From contig CAVUSI010000002.1 in the NCBI GenBank assembly GCA_963744115.1, forward strand, positions 1 to 64,000: a DNA stretch of 64,000 nt, in the 5' to 3' direction. Below, piece after piece: positions 55,101 through 63,231 of the stretch. Position 1 is the first letter of the stretch, and each line of letters begins with the position of its first letter. The notes beneath the pieces are model-generated. The model did no database searches. It saw only the letters and a program-made list of their open reading frames with translations, and was not told where the DNA came from. Source of the DNA: Chersky-267 sp963744115 (GTDB lineage: Bacteria > Chloroflexota > Limnocylindria > Limnocylindrales > CSP1-4). A program made the translations under genes and the position numbers.

Positions 55101-55896
55101 GACGATCACGGTCGGCTCGGCTCCGCCGCCGCCACCGCCACCCGGTGGCGCCCCGATCAAGACACTGACCTTCGAGGGAACGTCACTGACCGACCCGGTC
55201 ACGGGCGCGGACTCGATCTCGGGCGCGCTCGTCCGTGAGACCGCCAGCCCGATCACCGGCGTCGGATCGGTCCGGATCCCGAACCTGACGAGTGGGTACC
55301 TCCAGGAAGGCTTCAGTGCGGTCCCCGACATGTTCGTCGCGTTCGACCTCCGCCTCGCGGCCATCCCGACGAGCGCCTCCCGGTTCATCCTGATCTCGGA
55401 TCAGGGCACCACCGTCGGCAACCTCCAGCTGCTCCCGACCGGCCGCCTCCGGCTGCGCAACGCGTCCACGACGGTCGGCGCCGATTCGGCAGTGCTGACC
55501 GTCGGCACCGTCTATCGGATCGGGCTCCACCAGCGACGCGGCACCGGATCGAACGGTCTGCTCGAGGCGTTCCTCGCGCCGTCTGGCACGGACTTCTCGA
55601 GTCCGTTCGCGTCGATCGCGACCGGCACCTGGACGACATCGGCGGACCGGATCCGGTTCGGTGCGACCGCCGGCGGAGCGTTCGACGCGACGGCCGACAC
55701 CATCGCGCTCGATGCCGGTGCGATGCCCGGCGTCGCAGTCGTGGCGCCCGGGACCACCCTCGTCGTCGCGACCACCGTCCTGGCACCGAGCATCGCGCGG
55801 ACGACCGGCATCCTGTTCGACTGCATGATCCCGTTCGACGGGGACTCGGTCCCTCAGGCCCAGGCCGCGCCGGCCGGCGACGCGGGGAGCGGCTAG
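52143..55896 (+). pseudogene. Galactose-oxidase-like copper radical enzyme with CNA/DNRLRE/PKD/LamG-like tail, frameshifted
   Basis: About 1250 codons are spread over three frames, with breaks near 52275, 52770 and 53685. A signal peptide (AVVACVLIASSLGPAAATA) precedes a kelch propeller and DUF1929 domain. Galactose-oxidase active-site positions are kept: Cys in DLHCAG, Tyr in LRWYATS, Tyr-His in MYHSSAV and His in THAFDQNQRYVPL. Three carboxypeptidase-regulatory-like repeats follow, then a DNRLRE domain, PKD (WAWDFGDGSTSS) and a concanavalin-like tail. It would oxidise a primary alcohol or sugar outside the cell with release of peroxide. The start is GTG 52143. The breaks may be sequencing errors, since all domains are well preserved. 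Confidence 0.78.
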
Positions 55897-55909
55897 CCGG
55901 GGTCCGGCA

Positions 55910-56269
55910 TCACTTCTTGGGCGGCAGCGTGGCGACGTGTTCGATGGCCCGGTCGACCCATGCCCCGGCCGCGAGCGGGTCCGTCGCGACGGCCGTCGGG
56001 AGGACGACGTAGCCGCGCATCGGACGACCCGGCATCGGTTCGAACGGCCCGCCGCCGGCGGCCGTGAGCTCGGCCGCTTTGGATTCGGACAGGCGGACGA
56101 ACCAGTTCGCCTGGTGGAGGCCGGTCGCCAGGTTGCCGTTCACGAAGGCGGCGGGATTGCCGAACATCTTCCGCGGGTGGGCCTCGGGTCGGGCTGACAG
56201 CACCTTGTGGAAGCACTCGACCAGCTCGGCCGGTGACTTCTCGAACGATGGCATCGGCTTGTCGGGCAT
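55910..56269 (-). CDS. TfoX N-terminal domain protein
   Basis: This 119-residue protein has the TfoX/Sxy N-terminal fold, with the usual ARKMFGNPAAF-like segment (PRKMFGNPAAFVNGNLATGL) and WFVRLSES. The start at 56269 is preceded by AAGGAG at 9 bases; an ATG at 56296 would overlap the next gene. Sxy/TfoX proteins regulate competence, but most isolated TfoX-N proteins have unknown function. It is probably co-transcribed with the upstream LLM gene, 23 bases away. Confidence 0.8.
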   Translation of the reverse strand: MPDKPMPSFEKSPAELVECFHKVLSARPEAHPRKMFGNPAAFVNGNLATGLHQANWFVRLSESKAAELTAAGGGPFEPMPGRPMRGYVVLPTAVATDPLAAGAWVDRAIEHVATLPPKK

Positions 56270-56292
56270 GGCGGGTCGCTCCTTCGGAGGGG

Positions 56293-57210
56293 TCATCGAT
56301 CGAGTCGCTCGAGCACCGGAGCGAATGCCTCGAGCGATCCGAGTGTGATCGGGTCGAGCACGAGCTGGACATGGGCGATGCCTTCGCGGGCGTACGCGCG
56401 CAGGACGCCGGCCATGTTGTCCGGGTCGCCTTCCAGCGGCGTCACCGACCCCTTCGCGAAGTCGCCCTGGACGCGTCCGACCCCGCCGCGCAGGCGGACC
56501 AGGACCGCCACGGTCCGTTCGATCGCCGCGGGATCGCGGCCCGCCGCCCGTGCCGCGGCATCGACCCTGGCCCTGAGCGGGGCGACGCCGGCCGGGTCGT
56601 TCCCGGTGTCGGCGAACCAGGCGTTCCAGCCGTCGATGTAGGGCGCCGCGATCGACAGCATCCGCTCGCCCGTGGAGCCGAGCAGGATCGGCGGACCGCT
56701 TGGTCGCGGGCCGCGCGGCCGGATCTCGCAGTCGCGGGCCGAGTAGTACGTCCCCTCGAAGTCGATCGCCCCCTCGCGGAGCAGCGTCCTGATGATCGTG
56801 AATGCCTCCTCGAACCGGCTGATCCGGTGGTCGAACGGAAACCCGAATGCGGCGTACTCGGTCTCGTTCCAGCCGGCGCCCAAGCCGAGGATGAGCCGGC
56901 CGCCGCTGATCTCATCGACGGTCGCGGCCTTCTTCGCCAGCATCGCCGGGGCATGGAAGCTCGTCGATGCCACCAGCGGCCCGAGCTCGACCCGGGTCGT
57001 CGCGGCCGCGAGCGCCGCCAGCATCGTCCAGCACTCCCAGGGTCCGCGCGGCTCGGGATCGCCCGGACGGCGATAGAGGAGATGGTCGCCGTACCAGAGC
57101 GAGTCGTAGCCGAGCTCCTCGGCTCGGCGGGCCATCGCCAGGTATTCGGCCCAGCGGACCTCGCGCTCGACCTCCGGGAGCTGGACGCCGACCTTGAGCG
57201 GCCGACTCAT
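56293..57210 (-). CDS. LLM-class F420/flavin-dependent oxidoreductase
   Basis: This 305-residue luciferase-like monooxygenase-family protein has the segments YDSLWYGDHLLYRRPGD, GLGAGWNETEYAAFG and PPILLGSTGERMLS, which build the flavin or F420 pocket. ATG 57210 gives MSRPLKVGVQLP, a normal beginning; a longer frame is not conserved. Members oxidise or reduce diverse substrates with F420 or FMN. PPOX-type proteins at 11924, 12364 and 61641 could be F420-linked as well, so F420 use is possible but unproven. Confidence 0.85.
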   Translation of the reverse strand: MSRPLKVGVQLPEVEREVRWAEYLAMARRAEELGYDSLWYGDHLLYRRPGDPEPRGPWECWTMLAALAAATTRVELGPLVASTSFHAPAMLAKKAATVDEISGGRLILGLGAGWNETEYAAFGFPFDHRISRFEEAFTIIRTLLREGAIDFEGTYYSARDCEIRPRGPRPSGPPILLGSTGERMLSIAAPYIDGWNAWFADTGNDPAGVAPLRARVDAAARAAGRDPAAIERTVAVLVRLRGGVGRVQGDFAKGSVTPLEGDPDNMAGVLRAYAREGIAHVQLVLDPITLGSLEAFAPVLERLDR

Positions 57211-57361
57211 CGGGGCGTCGCCGGGACGGTCGTCATCCGGGGAGCCTAGCTCGTCGCGCCCGGGCCGGCAGGCGAGTCGCGCAGGTCGGGGAACCACCCG
57301 CACGGCTACCATCGGTCGAGGGCGCTCCGGCGCCGATACCCGTTGCAGTGGAGGTCGGTCG

Positions 57362-58576
57362 ATGCGGATCCTGGTCGTGGGAGCCGGAGGTGTCGGCAGC
57401 GCCGTGGCGCCGATCGCGGCTCGACGCTCGTTCTACGACCGGATCGTCGTCGCCGACTACGACGCGTCCCGGGCCGAGGCCGTCGTGGCACGGGTCGACG
57501 ACCCTCGGTTCTCGGCGGCGCGGGTCGACGCCTCGAACGCCAACGAGGTTGCCTCGCTGTGCCGCGCGCACGGCATCACCCATGTCCTCAACGCCGTCGA
57601 CCCCCGCTTCGTCATGCCGATCTTCGATGGGACGTTCGCGGCCGGGGCTGACTACCTCGACATGGCGATGTCGCTCAGCCGTCCGCACCCGGACAAGCCG
57701 TACGAGCTGCCCGGCGAAAAGCTCGGGGACGCCCAGTTCGCCGAGGCTGGGGCCTGGGAGGCCGCCGGTCGCCTCGCGCTCGTCGGGATCGGGGTCGAGC
57801 CGGGGTTGTCGGACGTGTTCGCGCGCTACGCGGCGGATCATCTGTTCAGCGAGATCGATGAGCTCGGCGTGCGCGACGGCGCGAACCTGCAGGTGGCCGG
57901 CTACGACTTCGCCCCCTCGTTCAGCATCTGGACGACCATCGAGGAGTGCCTCAACCCGCCGGTCATCTGGGAGGCGGACCGCGGCTGGTTCACCACGCCG
58001 CCGTTCAGCGAGCCGGAGGTGTTCGAGTTCCCGGAGGGGATCGGCCCGGTCGAATGCGTCAACGTCGAGCACGAGGAGGTCCTCCTCATGCCGCGCTGGG
58101 TCAAGGCCCGGCGGGCGACCTTCAAGTACGGCCTCGGCGATGAATTCATCAACGTCCTCAAGGTCCTCCACCAGGTCGGCCTCGACCGGACGGCGAAGGT
58201 CAGGGTGGGTGGGGTCGACGTCTCGCCGCGGGACGTGGTGGCCGCCTGTCTGCCGGACCCGGCGACGCTCGGCGACCGGATGACCGGCAAGACCTGCGCT
58301 GGTCTGTGGGCGACCGGGACGGGCAAGGATGGGGCGCCCCGCCAGGTGTACCTGTACCACGTCGCCGACAACGAGTGGACGATGCGCGAGTACGGCTCGC
58401 AGGCCGTCGTCTGGCAGACGGCGATCAACCCGGTCGTCGCGCTCGAGCTCCTGGCCGCGGGGACGTGGGCCGGCTCCGGCGTCCTCGGTCCGGAGGCCTT
58501 CGACGCCGTCCCCTTCCTCGATCTGTTGACCGCGTATGGGTCCCCGTGGGGGATGGACGACCGGACCGGGCGCTAG
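57362..58576 (+). CDS. Saccharopine dehydrogenase-family oxidoreductase
   Basis: This 404-residue protein has MRILVVGAGGVGSAVAPIAA (Rossmann GxGxxG), ADYDASRAE (NAD-binding acid) and a C-terminal SDH-type domain with GIGVEPGLSDVFARYA. Relatives include Lys9-type and carboxyspermidine-type dehydrogenases, so the enzyme probably joins or splits a 2-oxoacid and an amine. ATG 57362 precedes the Rossmann fold directly. It sits alone, divergent from the LLM gene. The substrate cannot be told. Confidence 0.85.
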   Translation: MRILVVGAGGVGSAVAPIAARRSFYDRIVVADYDASRAEAVVARVDDPRFSAARVDASNANEVASLCRAHGITHVLNAVDPRFVMPIFDGTFAAGADYLDMAMSLSRPHPDKPYELPGEKLGDAQFAEAGAWEAAGRLALVGIGVEPGLSDVFARYAADHLFSEIDELGVRDGANLQVAGYDFAPSFSIWTTIEECLNPPVIWEADRGWFTTPPFSEPEVFEFPEGIGPVECVNVEHEEVLLMPRWVKARRATFKYGLGDEFINVLKVLHQVGLDRTAKVRVGGVDVSPRDVVAACLPDPATLGDRMTGKTCAGLWATGTGKDGAPRQVYLYHVADNEWTMREYGSQAVVWQTAINPVVALELLAAGTWAGSGVLGPEAFDAVPFLDLLTAYGSPWGMDDRTGR

Positions 58577-58599
58577 ACCGTCACCGATGCCGCCCGACG

Positions 58600-60792
58600 T
58601 CAGGCGTCGGCGGGCGCCGGCCGGATCTCCGTGTCCGGCGGATGGGGCTCGGGCGCCGGCGGGTCGGTCGTCGCGGCATCCGTCAGCGCGTCCCGCTCCG
58701 GTGGTCGGTCGCCCATCACCTCGAGGACGCTCCGCCACGTGGCGGACAGCACGCCGAGGAACGGGACGGCGAGGAACATCCCGACGATCCCAGCGAGCTG
58801 CCCGCCGGCCGGGATCGCGAGGAGGACGATCGCCGGATGGAGGCTGACCGCCTTGCCGTAGACCAGCGGGGCGATGAGGCTGCCCTGGAGGATGTTGAAG
58901 ACGACGGTCCAGATCCCCATGATCACGATGTCCTCGGTCGTTCCGACCGCGACCGCGATGAGGAACGCGATGATCGTGGCCAGGGCGCTCCCGATGTAAG
59001 GGATGAACCCCAGGAAGAACGACAGGATCGCCAGCGGCGCGGCCAGGGGCAGGCCCAGGACGACCATGATCAGGAACTGGGTCAGGGCCCCGAACAGCGA
59101 CAGCACGCCCGTGCTGATCATGTAGCCCCCGAGGATCCCGACCGCACGGTCTCCGGCGCTGTCGACGATCTCGTGACGCCAGCCGGACAGGCCCCGGGTG
59201 ATCGCGGCCCAGCCGCGCGACCCGTCGCGCAACGCGAAGAACGACAGGACCGCGGACAGGACGAGGCCGACGAACAGGCCGGCCAGCCCGGTGACGACAT
59301 CCTGGAGCGTGCTGAGGAAGCCGCCACCGACCCCGGCGGCGATGGCGCTCGGCCAATCCACGCCGGAGATCGCGGATGAACCTGCGGTGCTCGTCGAGAC
59401 GATGTCGGATCCTTGTTTCACGAGGACGATCAGGGACATGATCGTGACGACGACGACCACCGCCCAGGCGGTGATGGCGACGACGATCGACGCCCGACCG
59501 CGCGGCCACCCGCGTCGCATGAGGATGTTGACCGCCGGGAGCAGGGTCGCCGCGAGGATGACCGCGACGGTGACGGGTCCGACCACGAGCGGGATGTTCG
59601 CGGCGGCCTCGATCACCAGCCAGCCCATCGCGAAGGCGATCAATAGCCGCCAGCTCCATTGGCCGAGCCGGTCCAACCACCCTGGAACCTCGGGTCCGCC
59701 GGGCACGATCGCGCTCGCCTGATCCGATCCCTCGTTGAGGACGGATGCGGCCGCGGCCCAGATGGCGGGCAGGAAGGCCGCCACGGGAACGGCCAGGAAC
59801 AGGCCGACGAGCCCGGCCAGGGCGAAGCCCGCGGGGAGGGCCACGAGGATGACCGCGGGGTGAAGGTTGACCGTCTTGCCGTAGACGAGCGGCCCGAGGT
59901 ACCGCCGTTTGAGGAGGTTGGTCAGGGCGATCAGGCCGAGCAGGATGGCGACCGTCAGCCAGCCGCCGCTGGCCCACGTCAGGAGGATGAGGACGAGGAT
60001 CGACAGGAAGCTGCCGACGTACGGGACGAACCCGGCGAACAGGACGATGACGGCGAGCGGGCCGGCCAGCGGCACGCCCAGGAGTGTCAGGAAGACGAAG
60101 TCAGTGATCGCGTCGACGCCGGCGATGACAGCCGAGCCGCGGAGGTACCCGCCGACCTGGAGGAGCGTGTCCTGGCCGGCCGTCGATAGGGTGGCGCGCC
60201 GCCACTCGTCGGCTGGGCGAAGGATCCAGGCCCATGCCTTGTCCCCATCCTGGAGGAGGAAGAACAGCGTGAACAGCGACAGGACGCCGATCGTCCCGAG
60301 CGTCGCCGCGGCACTGGTGATCGACGAGACCTCGGCCGAGAGCCATGTCTCCAGCCCGTTTTCGACCGTGGCGATCACCGCCGCGATCTCGGGCGGCAGC
60401 ACGGTCTTCGTGAGCGCCCCCTGGAGGGCGGTGATCGCCGCCTGGACCGCCTGGAGGACCTGGGCGACATAGGGGACGATCGCGATGGCGATGAGGATGA
60501 TCGCGCCGAGGATGACGCCGACGGCCCCGAGGGTCCCGACCGCCGCCGCCTTCGAGCGAGACCAGCCGCGCGCCCGCAGGCGCTGGACGTATGGCGAGAA
60601 CGCCGCGGCGACCAGGATCGACACGATGACCGACACGGTCGTGGTGGACAGGATGACCGCGAACGCGAGCAGGAACCCGGCCAACGCGAGCGTGACGAGG
60701 ACCCGCCAGCCGACCGCGGCGATCCAGCGGAGCCAATCCGGTGCCATCGGATCCTGTCCGCCGAGGTCCGGGATCGGGTGGGTCGCGTCCAT
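58600..60792 (-). CDS. AI-2E family transporter, two tandem copies in one protein
   Basis: This 730-residue membrane protein is twice the normal AI-2E (PF01594) length. Each half repeats the same landmarks. The first has GVPLAGPLAVIVLFAGFVPYVGSF and LGPLVYGKTVNLHPAVILVALPAG. The second has GLPLAAPLAILSFFLGFIPYIGSA and APLVYGKAVSLHPAIVLLAIPAG. They are joined at about residues 350-375 by a soluble linker (NEGSDQASAIVPGGPEVPGW). The C-terminus is Pro-rich. The family includes AI-2 exporters and Na+/H+ antiporters. Fusion would make an obligate pseudo-dimer. It stands alone. Confidence 0.87.
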   Translation of the reverse strand: MDATHPIPDLGGQDPMAPDWLRWIAAVGWRVLVTLALAGFLLAFAVILSTTTVSVIVSILVAAAFSPYVQRLRARGWSRSKAAAVGTLGAVGVILGAIILIAIAIVPYVAQVLQAVQAAITALQGALTKTVLPPEIAAVIATVENGLETWLSAEVSSITSAAATLGTIGVLSLFTLFFLLQDGDKAWAWILRPADEWRRATLSTAGQDTLLQVGGYLRGSAVIAGVDAITDFVFLTLLGVPLAGPLAVIVLFAGFVPYVGSFLSILVLILLTWASGGWLTVAILLGLIALTNLLKRRYLGPLVYGKTVNLHPAVILVALPAGFALAGLVGLFLAVPVAAFLPAIWAAAASVLNEGSDQASAIVPGGPEVPGWLDRLGQWSWRLLIAFAMGWLVIEAAANIPLVVGPVTVAVILAATLLPAVNILMRRGWPRGRASIVVAITAWAVVVVVTIMSLIVLVKQGSDIVSTSTAGSSAISGVDWPSAIAAGVGGGFLSTLQDVVTGLAGLFVGLVLSAVLSFFALRDGSRGWAAITRGLSGWRHEIVDSAGDRAVGILGGYMISTGVLSLFGALTQFLIMVVLGLPLAAPLAILSFFLGFIPYIGSALATIIAFLIAVAVGTTEDIVIMGIWTVVFNILQGSLIAPLVYGKAVSLHPAIVLLAIPAGGQLAGIVGMFLAVPFLGVLSATWRSVLEVMGDRPPERDALTDAATTDPPAPEPHPPDTEIRPAPADA

Positions 60793-60853
60793 CCGCGCAT
60801 CTTAGGTCACGGGTCGAGCGGCGGAACGCCTGGTCAACACGTCGGCCGAGTTC

Positions 60854-60863
60854 GACAGCTGTC
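60854..60863. promoter_or_regulatory. Palindrome GACAGCTGTC in a divergent gap
   Basis: A perfect 10-base palindrome, flanked by matching arms GGCCG (60844-60848) and CGGCC (60866-60870), lies 62 bases upstream of the AI-2E transporter start and 153 bases before the + strand gene. It is a candidate operator. Nothing else is evident in the 223-base gap. Confidence 0.35.
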
Positions 60864-61015
60864 AACGGCCGGACGCACTCCCACCCTACCCGTCCGCCCC
60901 GGACCCCGGCCATCCGCGCGGACCAACGGGCGTTGCTCCCCCGACCTTCGGGGCGTACCCGGCCGAGGGGCCCGCCGGGGACGATGGCCGTGTCACCCGA
61001 CCGCCGAGGAAACCG

Positions 61016-61534
61016 ATGCTCGTCGACTTCACCGGCTACGCCGGAGATTGCCTGATCACCGGCCGGCTCGACCTCCGGGCCGCGCGCCTGACCGACCAGC
61101 TCAACGCCGAGCCGGCGGTCCATCTGGTCGACGTCCTGCTCGAGGGCCTGCTGGACGGGCGCCAGGTCACGGCTCCGACCTTCACGATCGGTCGTGCCGA
61201 CCTCTGCGCCGTCAAGGCCGGACCTCCCCGCGGCTCGCGCCGTCTTCGTGCGGCGACCGAGCTCCACCGGCTCCAGGCCCAGCTCGGCCCCTATACGGTC
61301 CTGGGACGTCTCCACGCCCCGCCCGGCGCCGAGGCGCTGCGATCGATCAACGACCGCGACGTGATGGTCCCGTTGACGGACGCCACGATCGCCTACCTCA
61401 TCGGGGGCATGCTCGAGGTCCGGGACGCCCCGACGCTGATCATCAACCGTGAGCTGGCCAGCTGGATGCGCGACGCGGACGCGGATCCGCCCGGGCCTCC
61501 GCCGCTCCAGCTGGTCGACACCGCTCGCATCTGA
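61016..61534 (+). CDS. Hypothetical protein, 172 residues
   Basis: I do not recognise this protein. It begins MLVDFTGYAGDCLITGRLDL with beta-strand character and contains TFTIGRADLCAVKAGPPRG, then LHRLQAQLGPYTVLGRLHAPPG and a hydrophobic TIAYLIGGMLEVRD. No signal, helix bundle or metal motif is obvious. It could be a small PilZ- or FHA-like beta protein. It is coded with normal codon use and an in-frame ATG preceded by CCGAGGAAACCG. Confidence 0.6.
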   Translation: MLVDFTGYAGDCLITGRLDLRAARLTDQLNAEPAVHLVDVLLEGLLDGRQVTAPTFTIGRADLCAVKAGPPRGSRRLRAATELHRLQAQLGPYTVLGRLHAPPGAEALRSINDRDVMVPLTDATIAYLIGGMLEVRDAPTLIINRELASWMRDADADPPGPPPLQLVDTARI

Positions 61535-61640
61535 CCGGCGGTCGGTCGGGACGAATGTCAACGTCGGCGTCAGCGTTCATCGTCCGCCCGCCCGACATCC
61601 GCGGGTAGGGCGCCCGGGGCCGTTCGCCGAGACTCGAGCC

Positions 61641-62102
61641 ATGGCTCGACGCTACCCGTCCGCACGACCGCTCGATGAGGCGATCCAGGCCAGGCTGCGA
61701 TCGGAGCGGATCGTCTGGCTCGGCACGACCGATCCCGACGGGCACCCGCACCTGGTCCCGACCTGGTTCTGGTGGGACGGCGCCTCGTTCCTCGTGTTCA
61801 GCAAGCCCGAGGCGCGCAAGGTCCGCAACCTCCGGGCCAACGCCTCGGTGATGCTCGCCGCGGGCGACCCCGAAGACGATTTCGACGTCCAACTCGTCGA
61901 GGGAGAGGCCGAGCTCCTTGCGGCGCCGACCGAGGCAGTCATCCCGGCAGGCATCGCGACGAAGTACGCCGAGCAGCTCCACGGGCTCGCCCTCGACGTC
62001 AACGAGTTCGCCGCCACGTACTCGCAGGCCATCCGGATCGCCCCGACCCGGTTCCTCGGCTGGACCGGTCGGAGCCGGCTGACGACCGCAGCCGGGGCCT
62101 GA
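61641..62102 (+). CDS. PPOX-class probable F420-dependent enzyme
   Basis: This 153-residue split-barrel protein is of the TIGR03618-like PPOX group. The segment VWLGTTDPDGHPHLVPTWFWWDG is the typical first half, followed by FSKPEARKVRNLRANASVMLAAGDP. C-terminal RIAPTRFLGWTG is also family-like. ATG 61641 starts just before SARPLDEAIQARL. Such proteins bind F420 or FMN and reduce small substrates. It is about 40% shorter than PNPOx. Confidence 0.83.
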   Translation: MARRYPSARPLDEAIQARLRSERIVWLGTTDPDGHPHLVPTWFWWDGASFLVFSKPEARKVRNLRANASVMLAAGDPEDDFDVQLVEGEAELLAAPTEAVIPAGIATKYAEQLHGLALDVNEFAATYSQAIRIAPTRFLGWTGRSRLTTAAGA

Positions 62103-62213
62103 CGACCGCGGGGTCGGGCGCGTCGATCACCGGCACCGGACCGGCCGCCGCCGGTGATCCCACGGCGCTACGCTGCCGATCGACCAGGTCACGGTTCGGA
62201 GGGCAGGCTGGAT

Positions 62214-63215
62214 ATGAGCGCGTTGACTGGACTCGTCCGGGCGAACCAGTTCACCCCGGACATCGTCCCGTGGTTCGAAGGCAAGCTGTTCTTCGAGGGG
62301 GAGCGTCGTCGGCCGTACCTCGAGCAGTTCGCGATGCTGCTCGTCCTCTCCACGATCATCGCCACGGCGGGTGTCATCGGCGACTCGACCGCGACCGTCA
62401 TCGGAGCGATGATCGTCGCCCCGTTGATGACGCCGATCATGGCCGTCGCGGCCGCGCTGGTCACCGGCCAGGTCGCGCGTGCGTCACGCTCGCTCCTGCT
62501 GGTCGGCGTCGGGGTCGGAGCGGTCGTCGTGCTCAGCTGGGCGATGGGCCTGATCTACCCTGGCTTCCTGTCGTTCGAGACCAACGCCCAGATCCTCGGA
62601 CGGACGTCTCCCCGGGTCATCGACCTCGTCGCGGCCCTCGCCTCCGGCGCGGCCGGGGCGTTCTGCATGAGCCGGAAGGACGTCTCGGACTCGTTGCCGG
62701 GCGTGGCGATCGCGATCTCGCTGGTGCCTCCGCTGTGCGTCGTGGGCCTGTCGCTCGCCCACGGCCAGACTGCCGACGCCTCCGGAGCGTTCCTCCTCTT
62801 CGCCGCGAACGCGCTGGCCATCCTGCTGGCCGGCGGCAGCCTGCTCGTCCTCCTCGGGCTCAGCGCGGCACGGACCGAGGATCTCCGCGGTCACGCCCGA
62901 CGGAACGCCTTCATCGCGATCGGCTTGGCGATCGTCGCCGTGACCGTGCCGCTCGCGGCGACCGGGGTCCGCACGACTGCGGCCGCGCAGGACGGGGCAC
63001 GGGCGACGACCGTCGCCGACGACTGGGCTTCGACGACCGGCTACCGCGTCCGCGGCGTCGTCGTCGATGGCGACACGGTGGACGTGACGGTCACCGGACC
63101 CGGCGCCGAGCCGCCGGCGTCGTCGCTGGCCGCAGCGCTCGATGCGGCGCTCGGGCGCCCGGTCTCGCTCCGACTGGAGGCGATCCCATCGACGGTCCAG
63201 GAGGTCGGTCCCTGA
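62214..63215 (+). CDS. DUF389 membrane protein
   Basis: This 333-residue protein has six or more helices. It contains the DUF389 core segments GDSTATVIGAMIVAPLMTPIMA and SRKDVSDSLPGVAIAISLVPPLCVVGL. A soluble C-terminal tail (about 265-333) has a DXXVTVTGPGAEPPASS-like beta domain. ATG 62214 follows a purine-rich GGAGGGCAGG. The function of the family is unknown; some members sit with transporters. Confidence 0.85.
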   Translation: MSALTGLVRANQFTPDIVPWFEGKLFFEGERRRPYLEQFAMLLVLSTIIATAGVIGDSTATVIGAMIVAPLMTPIMAVAAALVTGQVARASRSLLLVGVGVGAVVVLSWAMGLIYPGFLSFETNAQILGRTSPRVIDLVAALASGAAGAFCMSRKDVSDSLPGVAIAISLVPPLCVVGLSLAHGQTADASGAFLLFAANALAILLAGGSLLVLLGLSAARTEDLRGHARRNAFIAIGLAIVAVTVPLAATGVRTTAAAQDGARATTVADDWASTTGYRVRGVVVDGDTVDVTVTGPGAEPPASSLAAALDAALGRPVSLRLEAIPSTVQEVGP

Positions 63216-63231
63216 GCGTGATCCGGACCCC

